Assembly (NCBI GenBank): GCA_039621445.1 | Contig: CP154954.1 | Coordinates: forward strand, 69,134,670-69,198,669 | Length of the DNA: 64,000 bases | Direction of reading: 5' to 3' | Source of the DNA: Euglena gracilis | Taxonomy: Eukaryota; Euglenida; Euglenophyceae; Euglenales | The notes under the pieces: generated by a model | Database searches by the model: none | What the model was told of the DNA's origin: nothing | The model's input: the letters and a program-made list of their open reading frames with translations, nothing else | Part shown: positions 1-8,848 of the stretch, one piece after another | How positions within the stretch are numbered: position 1 is the stretch's first letter | Layout of the letters: the number at the start of each line of letters is the position of its first letter | Program-made: the position numbers and the translations under genes

Positions 1-66
1 TTGAAAATTGAAAAAGTTGAATTAAAGCGTCAGCCACTTGGTCAGTGGTGGCTAAAGGGGGGGGCA
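1..66 (-). CDS. Tyrosine recombinase, N-terminal start only (partial)
   Basis: Read on the minus strand this stretch encodes VADALIQLFQF. The DIRS fragment at 46201 gives VVDALIQLFQF and continues into a recombinase-like region. The rest of the gene lies outside the window, so no catalytic residue is visible. The identity rests on that match and on the position just downstream of the RT-methyltransferase frame. Confidence 0.5.
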
Positions 67-120
67 CCCCCATTTTGTCCAGAATCACCCATAAAAGCGT
101 AAAGGCACTTTGGTACCTTT

Positions 121-3100
121 TCAAACTGGGGTTTCTTCCCAGGAAATCCGTAATGGTTGAATTTTGTATTTGTTTCCCCTCCAAAATTTGCCTGAGCAAA
201 TTATGCAAAGGAGGGGCCACCTGGGGGGTGGCATTTTTTCCCCCCTGCAATTGGTGAACATACCCCTGTAGGGGGTGATTTTTAGGCAGGGGGTCCCTGG
301 AACTTTCATTTTTATTAACTGGGGCCACCATGTGGCTGAATCCCAGTAGGGGGTGACCATCAAAACTTTGGCCTTGGGAAACTTTCTTAATCTGGGGAGA
401 AATTTTTGAATCACTGACGAGGGGGGGTTTGCATAGAGTCCCCCCATGTTGTCCAGTGGACATTGTAAAGCGTCCACTGCTGTGGCCTCCCAGTGGGGCC
501 ACCTGGCCACAAATTGCGGCAGTTTTCTGTTGCCTGGGGAGGCAAAGAGGTCTGTTTCCAGATTTATGCAATCTTTGAATTGCTGTTTTAGCCAGTGAAA
601 AAGGTTGGGGTCCAGTGAGTAATCCCCCCTGTCCATTTCCCATCTGCTTATAGGGTCTGCCAGGCATTCTTTTGAGGGGACCCAGGTCACTTGGAGATTG
701 ACATTTTTCTCCATGCACCATTTGAAAAATGGTCTTAGCATTGTGTTGAATGGGTCTTTCTTGCCCCCACCTTTTGTAAAGTAATAATAAATTACTTGAT
801 TGTCCACTGACAGGGACACAGTTTCTCCTGGCTTGCTGAGACTTTTCACTGTGCTTATGGCAGCACTTAACTCCCTTACATTGATGTGTAAAATGGAGTT
901 TTCTCTCCAAAATTCCTGGACAATTTTTCCAGTTCGAATGTCCAGCCCCCCCCAGGCATGGGTGCTGCTGTCTGAGTGCAACTCTCTTGTTGCGTTTTGG
1001 AGGAAGGGTCTGCCCCCCCAGGTGTCCAGTAAAATTTTTATTTCCCTTAATTGGGCCTTGATTTCCTGGGAAATTGGATGTTTTGAATCCCAGGGGGCTG
1101 CAGAGTTTGTAACTAAAAAATTTGCCAGGGCATCTGTAAATTCCCTTAGAAATGGCAGGGCCATAAGATTGCACCTTATTCGGCCCAAAATGGCAGCCAA
1201 TTGCCTTTTTGACATGTAATCTTTTTTGACAATTTTTCCCAATTCCTTTTTTATTGTTTTGATCTTCTGGGGGGGAACCTGCAGTTTTCCTTCCTGAAAG
1301 TTTAGTTGAAATCCCAGATGATTTACCACTTGGGTGGGCTGCAGGGTGGATTTTTTGACATTTATTTTGAAACCTGAGCTGATTAAATCCCCGACTACTG
1401 TGTTCAGGTGATTTTGTAAAATGTTTTGTGTTGGGGCCACCAGCAAAATGTCGTCCAGGTAAATAAAAACCTGGATCCCCCTTTTTCTCCACAGTTTTTC
1501 GAATGTTTTCATTACTGACATGAAAATTTGGGGCATCACGTTGAGCCCAAAACATCCTACTTGAAACTCCCATGTTTGCCCCCCTACCTGATGCCTCAGA
1601 AATGGCCTTAGGGCCTGGCTTGCTGGGATGTGAAAATAGGCATCCTTCAAGTCGATTTTGGCTGCCCAGTGGCGTTTTTCCAGCACTGGAAAAATGTGTT
1701 GGATGTGATCCAACCTGAAAGGTTTTGCCTGGAACTGTTGATTTAGTTCCCTGCAGTCGCTTATTAACCTCCATTTGGTCTGTCCCCCCTCTGGTTTTGA
1801 AATTAGAAACCAGGGGATCAAATGTTGTGAGTTTGAAGCCCCCACCCTCTTTACGGATCCAGACTTTTCGTAATCCTGCAGGATTTTTTCTGCCTTTTTC
1901 AGGTCTAAATTAGCTCTGGTTTTTGGGTGGGTGGATAATTTTGGGTGATGAACCAAGGGGGGTTGAATGCCCTCCTTGATGAGTTGACATGTTGCTGGGG
2001 GGGCATGTTTTTCCCACCATTTCAGGCTTTTTTGTAGCCTTTGATGCAGGGGGGTGTCTCCCCATTTCTCCTCCGCGGAATTTATTTTCTGGATAAGATG
2101 ATTTTGGGGGGGCTGGGCTGGGGGTGTTGGACATTGCACCCTTAGGGCCCCTAGGGCTTGAGCCCTTGGAAAGGGGAAGTTTTCCTGGGGGGGTGTGCAT
2201 GCACTCTCCTCTCTTATCACTCTCTCTCTGGAGGATCTTGTTGTTGGAATGCATACCATAGGGCTTACTGCCCCTGTTTTGCCTATCAGGCCTCCTTGAT
2301 GATGATGGTGTTGGTATCCATACCAAAGGGGGGCCTCTGTGGGTCCCCCCCTTCTTGATTTCACAGGGGGATTTGAAGATTGATGAATAAACACTTGTGG
2401 GGGTCCTTCCCCTTCCCCCTTTTCCTCCTGGGGCTGGGCATTGGTTAAATACAAAGCCCCTGTGGGGCTGCCCTTTAGCTTCTGGGGGGCCTCTGGAGGT
2501 CCACCCCTTGTATGGCTGCAATAGCCCTTGGATTGGCTGCCATAGCCCTTGGATTGGCTGCCATAGCCCTTGGATTGGCCTCCTTGGCCCAAGCCCCAGT
2601 TGTTCTGGCCTCCATGGCCGGGGCTGTAAGTTGTGGCTCCTTGCCATGCCCAATTGAAATCTGGGGGAGCCCTGTTGCTGGGCCTCCCCCCTCCCCCTTG
2701 GAATGGGGTTGTGGGCTGAATCTGAAAAAGATGGTTGGTACAGACCTTTTTTGCCCCTTCCTGTGGGCATTCTGCTCCAGACTGGGCCATCTCCTGGCTT
2801 CTCAATGTTGTACTGGCCCCCTTGTCCCTTATTCCATCTTGATAGGTTGGGGACATTTGCCCTCTGGGCTGGGGCTTTTGCTCTCTGGGCTGGGTCTGCC
2901 AATCTTGAAGGTTTCTTGTACCCCAATTTGAAATGTAATGGGTCTTGACCCTGGGTTCCCAATGTCTTCCGTTGTCGTCTGGGCTTTTTGCCCACTGTCT
3001 GCCAGGGTCCATGGCCATCACTGTGTGTGATTGTTTGCTGCTGAGAGTTTTCTGTTGAGATGTGTGGTGGGGGGGAAGTGATGGCCACGGTTCGCCACGG

Positions 3101-3339
3101 TGAAACCGCATCTCCAAATTCTCCAGCTGGCGCTTCTTGTTCTGCACTTTGTCCAGGTTGTCGACTTGATAATTCCAATTTGTTCTCCACATTCTGCATT
3201 GACTTCCAATGTCAAAGTTGAAATTCCTTGAATTTGATATTCTACAGGTTCTACAGGTTCTGAATATTGATATTGTATTGTCTGGATCTCTTCCAACTCT
3301 GTTCTTCAAGTTTCTGTCTTCTTCCGTGTCGAAGGGCAA
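121..3339 (-). CDS. DIRS polyprotein: reverse transcriptase, RNase H and Dam-like methyltransferase
   Basis: This 1,072-codon frame has no internal stop. From about residue 470 it is a reverse transcriptase: fingers with WFLISK and WRLISDCRELN, then the catalytic YLDD at 627-630. An RNase H domain follows (HSDSSTHAWGG near 790, VDNQVIYYY, then VTWVPSKECLAD). From about 920 there is a Dam-superfamily methyltransferase-like domain with DLFASP, YANPPSS (NPP at 971-973) and a WW pair. RT-RNase H-methyltransferase fusion is typical of DIRS elements. The first ~400 residues overlap the gag frame in another frame and include SKGYGSQ repeats. The true start is unknown and may lie near 2130, using the gag overlap or a shift. 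Methylation activity is inferred from family only. Confidence 0.85.
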   Translation of the reverse strand: MPFDTEEDRNLKNRVGRDPDNTISIFRTCRTCRISNSRNFNFDIGSQCRMWRTNWNYQVDNLDKVQNKKRQLENLEMRFHRGEPWPSLPPHHTSQQKTLSSKQSHTVMAMDPGRQWAKSPDDNGRHWEPRVKTHYISNWGTRNLQDWQTQPREQKPQPRGQMSPTYQDGIRDKGASTTLRSQEMAQSGAECPQEGAKKVCTNHLFQIQPTTPFQGGGGRPSNRAPPDFNWAWQGATTYSPGHGGQNNWGLGQGGQSKGYGSQSKGYGSQSKGYCSHTRGGPPEAPQKLKGSPTGALYLTNAQPQEEKGEGEGPPQVFIHQSSNPPVKSRRGGPTEAPLWYGYQHHHHQGGLIGKTGAVSPMVCIPTTRSSRERVIREESACTPPQENFPFPRAQALGALRVQCPTPPAQPPQNHLIQKINSAEEKWGDTPLHQRLQKSLKWWEKHAPPATCQLIKEGIQPPLVHHPKLSTHPKTRANLDLKKAEKILQDYEKSGSVKRVGASNSQHLIPWFLISKPEGGQTKWRLISDCRELNQQFQAKPFRLDHIQHIFPVLEKRHWAAKIDLKDAYFHIPASQALRPFLRHQVGGQTWEFQVGCFGLNVMPQIFMSVMKTFEKLWRKRGIQVFIYLDDILLVAPTQNILQNHLNTVVGDLISSGFKINVKKSTLQPTQVVNHLGFQLNFQEGKLQVPPQKIKTIKKELGKIVKKDYMSKRQLAAILGRIRCNLMALPFLREFTDALANFLVTNSAAPWDSKHPISQEIKAQLREIKILLDTWGGRPFLQNATRELHSDSSTHAWGGLDIRTGKIVQEFWRENSILHINVRELSAAISTVKSLSKPGETVSLSVDNQVIYYYFTKGGGKKDPFNTMLRPFFKWCMEKNVNLQVTWVPSKECLADPISRWEMDRGDYSLDPNLFHWLKQQFKDCINLETDLFASPGNRKLPQFVARWPHWEATAVDALQCPLDNMGGLYANPPSSVIQKFLPRLRKFPKAKVLMVTPYWDSATWWPQLIKMKVPGTPCLKITPYRGMFTNCRGEKMPPPRWPLLCIICSGKFWRGNKYKIQPLRISWEETPV
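1910..3199 (-). CDS. DIRS Gag-like protein (ORF1)
   Basis: This 429-codon frame is judged to be Gag because its sequence pattern recurs in the other copies. An SPWRTVAITSPPPH-like segment is followed by DGHGPWQTVGKKPRRQRK and by repeats of LWQPIQG. DIRS-2 has the matching pattern at 5330-5932. The protein is basic and rich in proline, glycine and serine, with no zinc knuckle seen. It overlaps the RT frame for its whole length in a different frame, so both frames are open for about 1.3 kb. No structural domain can be assigned by eye. Confidence 0.6.
   Translation of the reverse strand: MQNVENKLELSSRQPGQSAEQEAPAGEFGDAVSPWRTVAITSPPPHISTENSQQQTITHSDGHGPWQTVGKKPRRQRKTLGTQGQDPLHFKLGYKKPSRLADPAQRAKAPAQRANVPNLSRWNKGQGGQYNIEKPGDGPVWSRMPTGRGKKGLYQPSFSDSAHNPIPRGRGEAQQQGSPRFQLGMARSHNLQPRPWRPEQLGLGPRRPIQGLWQPIQGLWQPIQGLLQPYKGWTSRGPPEAKGQPHRGFVFNQCPAPGGKGGRGRTPTSVYSSIFKSPCEIKKGGTHRGPPLVWIPTPSSSRRPDRQNRGSKPYGMHSNNKILQRESDKRGECMHTPPGKLPLSKGSSPRGPKGAMSNTPSPAPPKSSYPENKFRGGEMGRHPPASKATKKPEMVGKTCPPSNMSTHQGGHSTPLGSSPKIIHPPKNQS
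2513..2582. repeat. 21-bp tandem repeat in the DIRS-1 gag region
   Basis: The unit CTGCCATAGCCCTTGGATTGG occurs about three times head to tail. On the minus strand it encodes the heptad SKGYGSQ in one frame and the repeat LWQPIQG in the gag frame. Related G/Y/S-rich repeats in the other DIRS copies are longer and less regular. Confidence 0.9.
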
Positions 3340-3586
3340 GATTAGGAATCAGCCAACTCCGGCGAAGAAAGGCACTAAGGGGAGACGCCTAACCCAGCAC
3401 AACGAACAATCACACAACACCGCCGGCGAGCAAGGCATGGCCTCACAATGGCAAAGTGCGGAGCCCGAGGTGTCGGGTCAAATATCGACTGATCACGGAT
3501 TATGGAGACCCAGCTTGACATAAGGGTTTCGGACTCCCACGACAAAGGAAGGGGGAGGAAGGGACCAAGAGGGCGAAGCACAAGAA

Positions 3587-3664
3587 GATGGTGAGGTCCT
3601 GCTTTCCTTGCCCGCTGTTCTGCTCTGGTGTGTTTGTGCGTGCGCGGGGGGTGCTTCTTACTGC
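3587..3664. repeat. DIRS inverted terminal repeat, left arm
   Basis: The 78-bp arm is complementary to 4481-4558. Related arms occur at 4992-5068, 8473-8551, 13188-13270 and 13318-13400. They therefore mark the ends of this DIRS family in the cluster. Confidence 0.8.
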
Positions 3665-4330
3665 GCCCATTTCGATGCTTCCCCTGGCCCCCATTGGCCT
3701 CTTGCATATGATGGCCTCCATTGGCCTTCCCCTGAAGGGGGGGCTGCTTGCCTGGATGTGCAGCTCCTGAGGGGTTTGTGTTTGAGGGAGCTGTGGGGTA
3801 AGTTGGACATACCTTTCCCCATGGGAGCTTCCCAGGTTTGGACACAGGCTGCCATAGCCTTGCTCCTGGGCCCACTGCCCTCTTGGATGATGGCTTCCAT
3901 AGCCATGATTCTGGGCCCCAGGCCCTGTCCAATGATGGCTGCCATAGCCTTGACTTTGATTGGAATCCTTTGGATTGAGGCTGCCATAGCCTTTGCTTTT
4001 TCCCCTGAAAGGGGAGGAACTGAGAAAAAGGGGTGGAGTCTGTTGGACCTGTGATGGTGGTCCCCCTCTGTCGTCTCTTCCTGAGCACAGTTGTCCATGG
4101 TCCATGGCCATCATTGTTAGTGGGGGAGTCTGAAACCTTGAGTTTTGAAATCTCTGAAGCGTTGGGGGGTGGGGGGTTGCGATGGCCACGGACTGACGAG
4201 CTGTTGCCGCCCCTCCAGCTGCTGCAGCTGCTGCTGTGTCTCCACCTTCCCCAGCTTCAGTTGACTTCTTGGAAGTCCGTTGAAGTTCTTCTTGAAATTC
4301 AAAGGTTCTTTGAAATTCATTCTTCATGGA
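3658..4330 (-). pseudogene. DIRS gag fragment
   Basis: The minus strand encodes a Gag N-terminus close to that of DIRS-2 (KNEFQRTFEFQEELQRTSKK, then an Ala-rich stretch and SVAIATP). Downstream come GYGS-type and LWQP-type repeats in two frames. The signature residues change frame midway and the reading runs into the left inverted repeat, so it is treated as a broken gag. No other function is suggested. Confidence 0.6.
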
Positions 4331-4480
4331 AGTCTCGTTGTTGATCTTCGAAAAGTTGAATTCTTCCGTCAGGAAGTTGAAGTTCCGAAAATTTTCGTCC
4401 ACTTGAGTCGTAGAAGTAAAATTCTTTCTCCTTGAGGTCGAAGGGCAGAAATAGGAATCAGCCAACTCCGGCAACAAAAA

Positions 4481-4558
4481 GCAGTAAGAAGCACCCCCCG
4501 CGCACGCACAAACACACCAGAACAGAACAGCCGGCAAGGAAAGCAGGACCTCACCATC
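4481..4558. repeat. DIRS inverted terminal repeat, right arm
   Basis: Complementary partner of 3587-3664. It starts GCAGTAAGAAGCACCCCCCG and ends CTCACCATC. It is followed directly by CGCAGTGCGGAGCCCGAATGG, a motif that recurs at most DIRS ends in this window. Confidence 0.8.
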
Positions 4559-4589
4559 TCGCAGTGCGGAGCCCGAATGGTCCACTCTG

Positions 4590-4985
4590 AAAAACATGTC
4601 CGCCATTTCCCCCACTTTGAAACAGCCTCCCCCCCAAAAAAAACCCGAGACTAGAGGGATTGGCAAGTGTTTGGCCTCAATCCGTTTGGGTTCGGAAGAA
4701 AATTTGGTTAAAAACTTTTTGTTGATCACGCTGAGCACCGTGAGGCGGAGCCGGACTCCCACGACACAGGAAGGGGCTAAGCACAAGAGGGTGGCGAGGC
4801 CCTGCTTTGTCTGCCGGCTGCGTTGCTCTGGTGTGTTTTTGTGCGCGCGGGAGGTGCTTCGCACTGCGGCTTGGTTGCCGGAGTTGGAAACAACGGATCC
4901 TCCACTACCTTGGAAGTGACTCGTCAAGGGCCACGAAGCTGAATCGCCAGGGGCCACGAGGCTGAACCGACCATTCGGGCTCCGC
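4590..4985. other. Gene-free remnant of DIRS terminal sequences
   Basis: No gene is seen. The stretch holds fragments of DIRS end sequence: GGACTCCCACGACACAGGAA near 4754, a degenerate inverted-repeat arm at about 4795-4870, and GACCATTCGGGCTCCGCACT near 4970, in mixed orientation. It looks like a scar of several insertions. Confidence 0.6.
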
Positions 4986-5329
4986 ACTGCGAGATGGTGA
5001 GGTCCTGCTTTCCTTGCCGGCTGCTCTGTTGTGGTGTGTTTGTGCGTGTGGTGGGGTGCTTCTTACTGTTTTTTGTTGCCGGAGTTGGCTGATTCCTATT
5101 TTTCTGCCCTTCGACCTCAAGGAGAAAGAGTTTTACTTTTACGAGTTCAAGTGGAATTATTTTACGAGGAGTACTACTTTCCAGAAGACCATCACTTTGA
5201 CCAACTGGTGGACCGAACTTTTCGGAACTTCAACTTCCTGACGGAAGAATTCAACTCTGCGAGCTCAACTGGAATTATTCCCAGAAGTATTGCAATTGCC
5301 AAAACAGAGAGATCAACAACTAGACTTCC

Positions 5330-5932
5330 ATGAATAATGAATTTCAAAGAAACGCTGAATTTCAAGAAGAACTTCAAAGAACTTCCAAGAAGTCAGCTGA
5401 GGCTGGGGACACAGCAGCAGCTGCAGAAGCTGGAGGGGCGGCAGCAGCACACCTGTCCGTGGCCATCGCAACCCCCCCACCCCCCAGAGCATCAGAGATT
5501 TCAAAATACCCCTCTCAACATGAGAATGGCCATGGAACATGGACAACTGTGGTCAGGAGGGCAAGAAGACAGAAAGGGAATACCATCACAGGTCCAACAG
5601 ACTCCCCCCCCTTTTCTATGTCCCCCCCCTTCCAGGGGACAAAGCCAGGGCTATGGCAGCCTTTCAACAAATATCAGAAATCCAAAGGATTCAAGTCATC
5701 ATGGCTATGGCAGCCAGCATCCAAAAGGACCTGGGGTCCAGAATCAAGGCTATGGAAGCCATCATTCAAGTGGGCAGTGGGCCCATGGGCAAGGCTATGG
5801 CAGCCAATGCCCCAGCCTGGAAAGATCCCACTGGGGAAGGGTATGTCCAACTTACCCCACAGCTCTCTTAAACATAAACCCCTCAGGAGCTGCCCATCCA
5901 AGCAAGCAGCCCCCCCTTCAGGGGAAGGCTAA
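5330..5932 (+). CDS. DIRS Gag-like protein (ORF1), DIRS-2
   Basis: This is a 200-codon frame starting NNEFQRNAEFQEELQRTSKK, then an Ala-rich stretch, SVAIATPPPP, GHGTWTTVVRRARRQK and LWQP-type repeats. It matches the gag frame of DIRS-1. The N-terminus looks helical (QEELQRT...), and the middle is basic and proline-rich. It ends earlier than the DIRS-1 frame, so the C-terminus may be lost. A second frame beginning at 5337 is open across the same DNA and carries GYGSHH-type repeats; it runs on into the RNase H region. Confidence 0.55.
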   Translation: MNNEFQRNAEFQEELQRTSKKSAEAGDTAAAAEAGGAAAAHLSVAIATPPPPRASEISKYPSQHENGHGTWTTVVRRARRQKGNTITGPTDSPPFSMSPPFQGTKPGLWQPFNKYQKSKGFKSSWLWQPASKRTWGPESRLWKPSFKWAVGPWARLWQPMPQPGKIPLGKGMSNLPHSSLKHKPLRSCPSKQAAPPSGEG

Positions 5933-6299
5933 TGGAGGTCATTATATGCAAGAGGCCAATGGAGGCCAGGGGAAGCATCAAAATATCAAGGCCAATGGAG
6001 GCCATTTCAATCAAAATCAGGTGGCCTTTGGAGGCCAGTGCATTATCAGCCCTTGGGGGGAAGGCCCAAGATTGGCTACACCAGGGCCCCCCCAGAAGGT
6101 AATCAGCCCACACCCCCCAGCTATATATGTACCTCCCCACTGCAGACACAGAACTTCCCCCATCTTTCAAATTCAGGGGGAAAGCCTGTCTTTGAGCAGC
6201 CCTATGGCAGGGCCAGAGGTGACCCCAGTGATGGGGCAGCCAGGGAGGACCCCAGTGATGGCGCCAGGGGAAAGGACCCCAGTGATGGGGCCTGTGGAA

Positions 6300-7335
6300 T
6301 CCCCAGACACATTACACCCATTTCTCAGAATTCTGACAAATCAACTTTGCAAAATGGTGGATTTGCACACCAAGTGGGGTTGGGACCACACCTTGACCAT
6401 TCCCCAAGGGGTCAAAGATCAAATTGTGGAGTTAAAGGCATTTTTGCAGCCAGGTGTGGGCAGAGCATTTCAATACCAGGCCTCTCAAGAACTCTTCTCA
6501 GACAGCAGCACCTGGCAATGGGGGGGGGGGGGCTGGACAAAGATTCAGGCCAAATGGTGCAGGATTTTTGGAGGGACCTGCATGTCCTTCACATCAATCA
6601 AAAGAATTGCAGGCTGCAGTGGAAACTGTAAAATCTTTGGTCAAACCAAGGCAAACGATTGTGCTTCATGTGGACAGTCAGGTGGCTGTCAGTTATTTAA
6701 CAAAATGGGGAGGCAAAAAACCATACCTAAATTCCATCTTAAAACCCCTGTTGTATCATTGTCAGGAAAAAAAATCAATTTGCAGGTGGTTTGGGTTCCC
6801 ACAAAAGAGCAATTGGCAGACTCCCTGACCAGGGAGCAAAAGGACCCAGGGGATTATACCCTAAACCTGGAAATCTTTCACCAAATTCTTCAGTTCTTCA
6901 GAATGGACATAACCCCAGAGGTGGACATGTTTTGCACCCCCAGCAACAAAAAATTCCCCAAGTTCGTTTGTCGATACCCCCACCAAGGAGCCTTGCTGGT
7001 GGATGCCTTGAGGGCAGACTTAAAGGGCCTCCCCCCAGTTTATGCCAACCCTCCCTGGAGCATCATTCGCCAATGGGTCCAGAGATTAATGTTAAACCCA
7101 GACCTAACTTGTCTGTTGATCGTACCCCACTGGGCTTCGACATCATGGTGGCGCCAATTAGTGTCAATCAGGCAGCCAGGCAGCAAAGTTTTGATGGTAC
7201 CCCCCCAATGGGGTCTGTTCACCAACTGCTGGGGGGAGGAGATGCCCCCCCCCAAGGTGGAATTTGGCCTGCTTGATTGTGTCAGGCAAATATTACAATC
7301 CCAGGAAGTTTCGATGTCCAGTACCGACACTTACA
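6300..7335 (+). pseudogene. DIRS RNase H and Dam-like methyltransferase, RT palm deleted
   Basis: The gag-region reading joins directly to the RT connection segment (PFLRILTNQLCKMVDLHTKWGWDHTL), so fingers and palm are absent. RNase H residues appear as ELFSDSSTWQWGG near 6490, then shift frame (TIVLHVDSQVAVSYLTKWGG near 6655) and return as VVWVPTKEQLADS near 6790. The methyltransferase part has FCTPSNKKFPKF, YANPPWS near 7042, LIVPHWASTSWW and WGLFTNCWGE. At least two frame changes make this a pseudogene, although the methyltransferase stretch itself reads cleanly. Confidence 0.75.
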
Positions 7336-7350
7336 TAAAAAATCTGGGAA

Positions 7351-8180
7351 ATGTCAAAAGATATGATTCAGCCTTCAGGACATTGGTGGGTCAGTTGTTG
7401 CACAAAGGGGGTGCCCCTGCCGGATTGCACAATCCACAAGATGGCCGAGGCCATCCTTGATCTTGCTGTTCACAGCATGAATACTGCACGAAATGCACAT
7501 GCAGCAGCCTTGTTACTCCCAGGGTTTGGGTCATTGAGATTTTCACCCCTTCTGGCTCCATTGAAAAGGAAATGGAATTCCAATGTCTGCAAGTATGCCC
7601 ACTTTTGGGACCACACTGATTTCCTAGAAAACATCTTGAGGAATTCAACACCTCTCTCAGACATTTCTGTAAAAGAGCTTAGGAACAGACTCATCATCTG
7701 TTGGAGGCTGTTGGCCCTCCACAGGGGGGTTGATCTAGCCAGGACACAGCGAAAAATCAGTTTCGTGGGAGAAAAATTTTTCGTTTTATTGCAAAGGAAA
7801 GGGTGGAAATTCCCAAGATGGGAGGAAGTTTTGAATTTGCCACACACACCCCTCATAAGCCCCTGGCATTTATTGCAAGAGTATGTGGAAAGGACAGCCC
7901 ACATGGTGGGACACAAAAATAATTTGTTATGGTCTTTGGATGGTAAAAGACCTTTGACATCCGAAAGAGTGAATTCCCTCACCAAAGAAATTCTGCAAGA
8001 GGGGGGGGGTGGACACCACCCACTGGAAACCCCACAGCACCAGAGGGGCTGGGGTTTTATGGTGGAAAAATGCTGGTTTGCAAGCGGAAGAAGTCCAGCA
8101 GTTGGGTCAGTGGAAAAATTTTGGGGCCTTCCAGGCTCATTATTTGCGACTCGGTGTCGTTTCAAAAATTAAAGCAATTA
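7351..8180 (+). pseudogene. DIRS tyrosine recombinase with a G-run frameshift
   Basis: The N-terminal part reads from 7351 (MAEAILDLAVHSMNTARNAHAAALLLPGFGSL) through LHRGVDLARTQRK, the likely first catalytic Arg box. The frame then changes at a run of nine G at 8001-8009. In the new frame the catalytic box is HSTRGAG (His codon 8033, Arg codon 8042), followed by LQQLGQWKNFGAF-type sequence and AHYLRL (Tyr codon 8141). H-x-x-R and a C-terminal Tyr are the hallmarks of tyrosine recombinases. The shift could be a real defect or a homopolymer length error. The enzyme would integrate circular cDNA without target duplication. Confidence 0.8.
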
Positions 8181-8204
8181 TGGCCCAAAGGGGGGTGCAC
8201 AGTA

Positions 8205-8551
8205 CCTCACCATTTCGCAGTGCGGAGCCCGAATGGTCTCGGACTCCCACGACAGAGGAAGGGGGAGGAAGGAACCAAGTGGGCGAAGCACAAGAAGATG
8301 GTGATCCCAACCATCCCACCCAAAAAATCAGCAGAAAAAGAAAGACATCCCAACCAGAAAGGGACCCCCGACCAAGCAGCCAGGGGAGAGGGGGGGGGGC
8401 GGGGCCACGACGGTTCAGCTTCGCCAAGGTGTCGGAGGAGGCCTCATCATCGCCAACTCCGGCAACAAAGGCGCAGTAAGAAGCACCCCCCCGCACACGC
8501 ACAAACACACCAGAGCAGAACAGCCGGCAAGGAAAGCAGGACCTCACCATC
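8205..8551. repeat. DIRS-2 terminal region: family end motif, internal segment and right inverted repeat
   Basis: It starts with CGCAGTGCGGAGCCCGAATGG, followed by GGACTCCCACGACAGAGGAA, a purine-rich block and a G run near 8391. It ends with the inverted-repeat arm 8473-8551. DIRS elements carry an internal complementary region next to the right repeat, and this block is the best candidate. No gene is seen. Confidence 0.6.
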
Positions 8552-8848
8552 TTCTTGTGCTTCGCCCTCTTGGTCACTTCCTCCCCCTTCCTCTGTCGTG
8601 GGAGTCGTGGCCCCGCCCCCCACATCTCACATGCTCGCTTTGTGGGGGGACCCCGGAGGTGGGGATGGCTGTCTCTTTTGGTGTGTATCTGGGTGGCCGC
8701 GTGGTCGGGGGTCTGCTTTCTGGATGGATTTCTTTCTTTTTCTGCTGATTTTGAATGGGGGGGTTGGGCTCACCATCTTCTTGTGCTTCGCCCTCTTGGC
8801 CCCTTCCTCCCCCCTCCTGTGTCTTGGGAGTTCGGGATCATCCAGACT
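8552..8848. other. DIRS-3 terminal block without a gene
   Basis: It contains two copies of CACCATCTTCTTGTGCTTCG (near 8546 and 8781), each followed by the complement of the GACTCCCACGACAGAGGAA motif, separated by pyrimidine- and G-rich DNA. It parallels the block at 13400-13740 next to DIRS-4. No coding sequence is supported. Confidence 0.55.

Larger units (their letters stand above)
1..3532 (-). mobile_element. DIRS-like tyrosine-recombinase retroelement, copy 1 (DIRS-1), truncated by the window edge
   Basis: On the minus strand the order is a Gag frame, an RT-RNase H-methyltransferase frame, then the first residues of a tyrosine recombinase cut by the window start. That order is characteristic of DIRS elements, which use a recombinase instead of a DDE integrase and usually make no target duplication. 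No LTR is seen. The right limit is placed where a new inverted-repeat block begins after 3532. Short motifs of the family's terminal repeats, such as GTGCGGAGCCCGA, occur near 3458. This is the best preserved DIRS copy here. Confidence 0.8.
3587..4558 (-). mobile_element. Short DIRS derivative with long inverted terminal repeats
   Basis: About 1 kb is flanked by inverted repeats at 3587-3664 and 4481-4558. The left repeat starts GATGGTGAGGTCCTGC and ends in CTTCTTACTGC; the right repeat is its complement with few differences. The interior is a piece of DIRS gag on the minus strand. No RT or recombinase coding remains, so it would be non-autonomous. The same terminal sequence borders the longer DIRS copies. 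Confidence 0.75.
4992..8551 (+). mobile_element. DIRS-like element, copy 2 (DIRS-2), RT-deleted
   Basis: It is bounded by inverted repeat arms at 4992-5068 and 8473-8551. Plus-strand order is 5' leader, gag, a truncated RT end joined to RNase H and Dam-like methyltransferase, tyrosine recombinase, then a terminal region. Compared with DIRS-1, the RT palm (including YLDD) is missing between about 6300 and 6320. Frameshifts are present in RNase H and at a G run in the recombinase. It cannot encode its own RT but keeps complete ends, gag and most of the recombinase. Confidence 0.8.
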
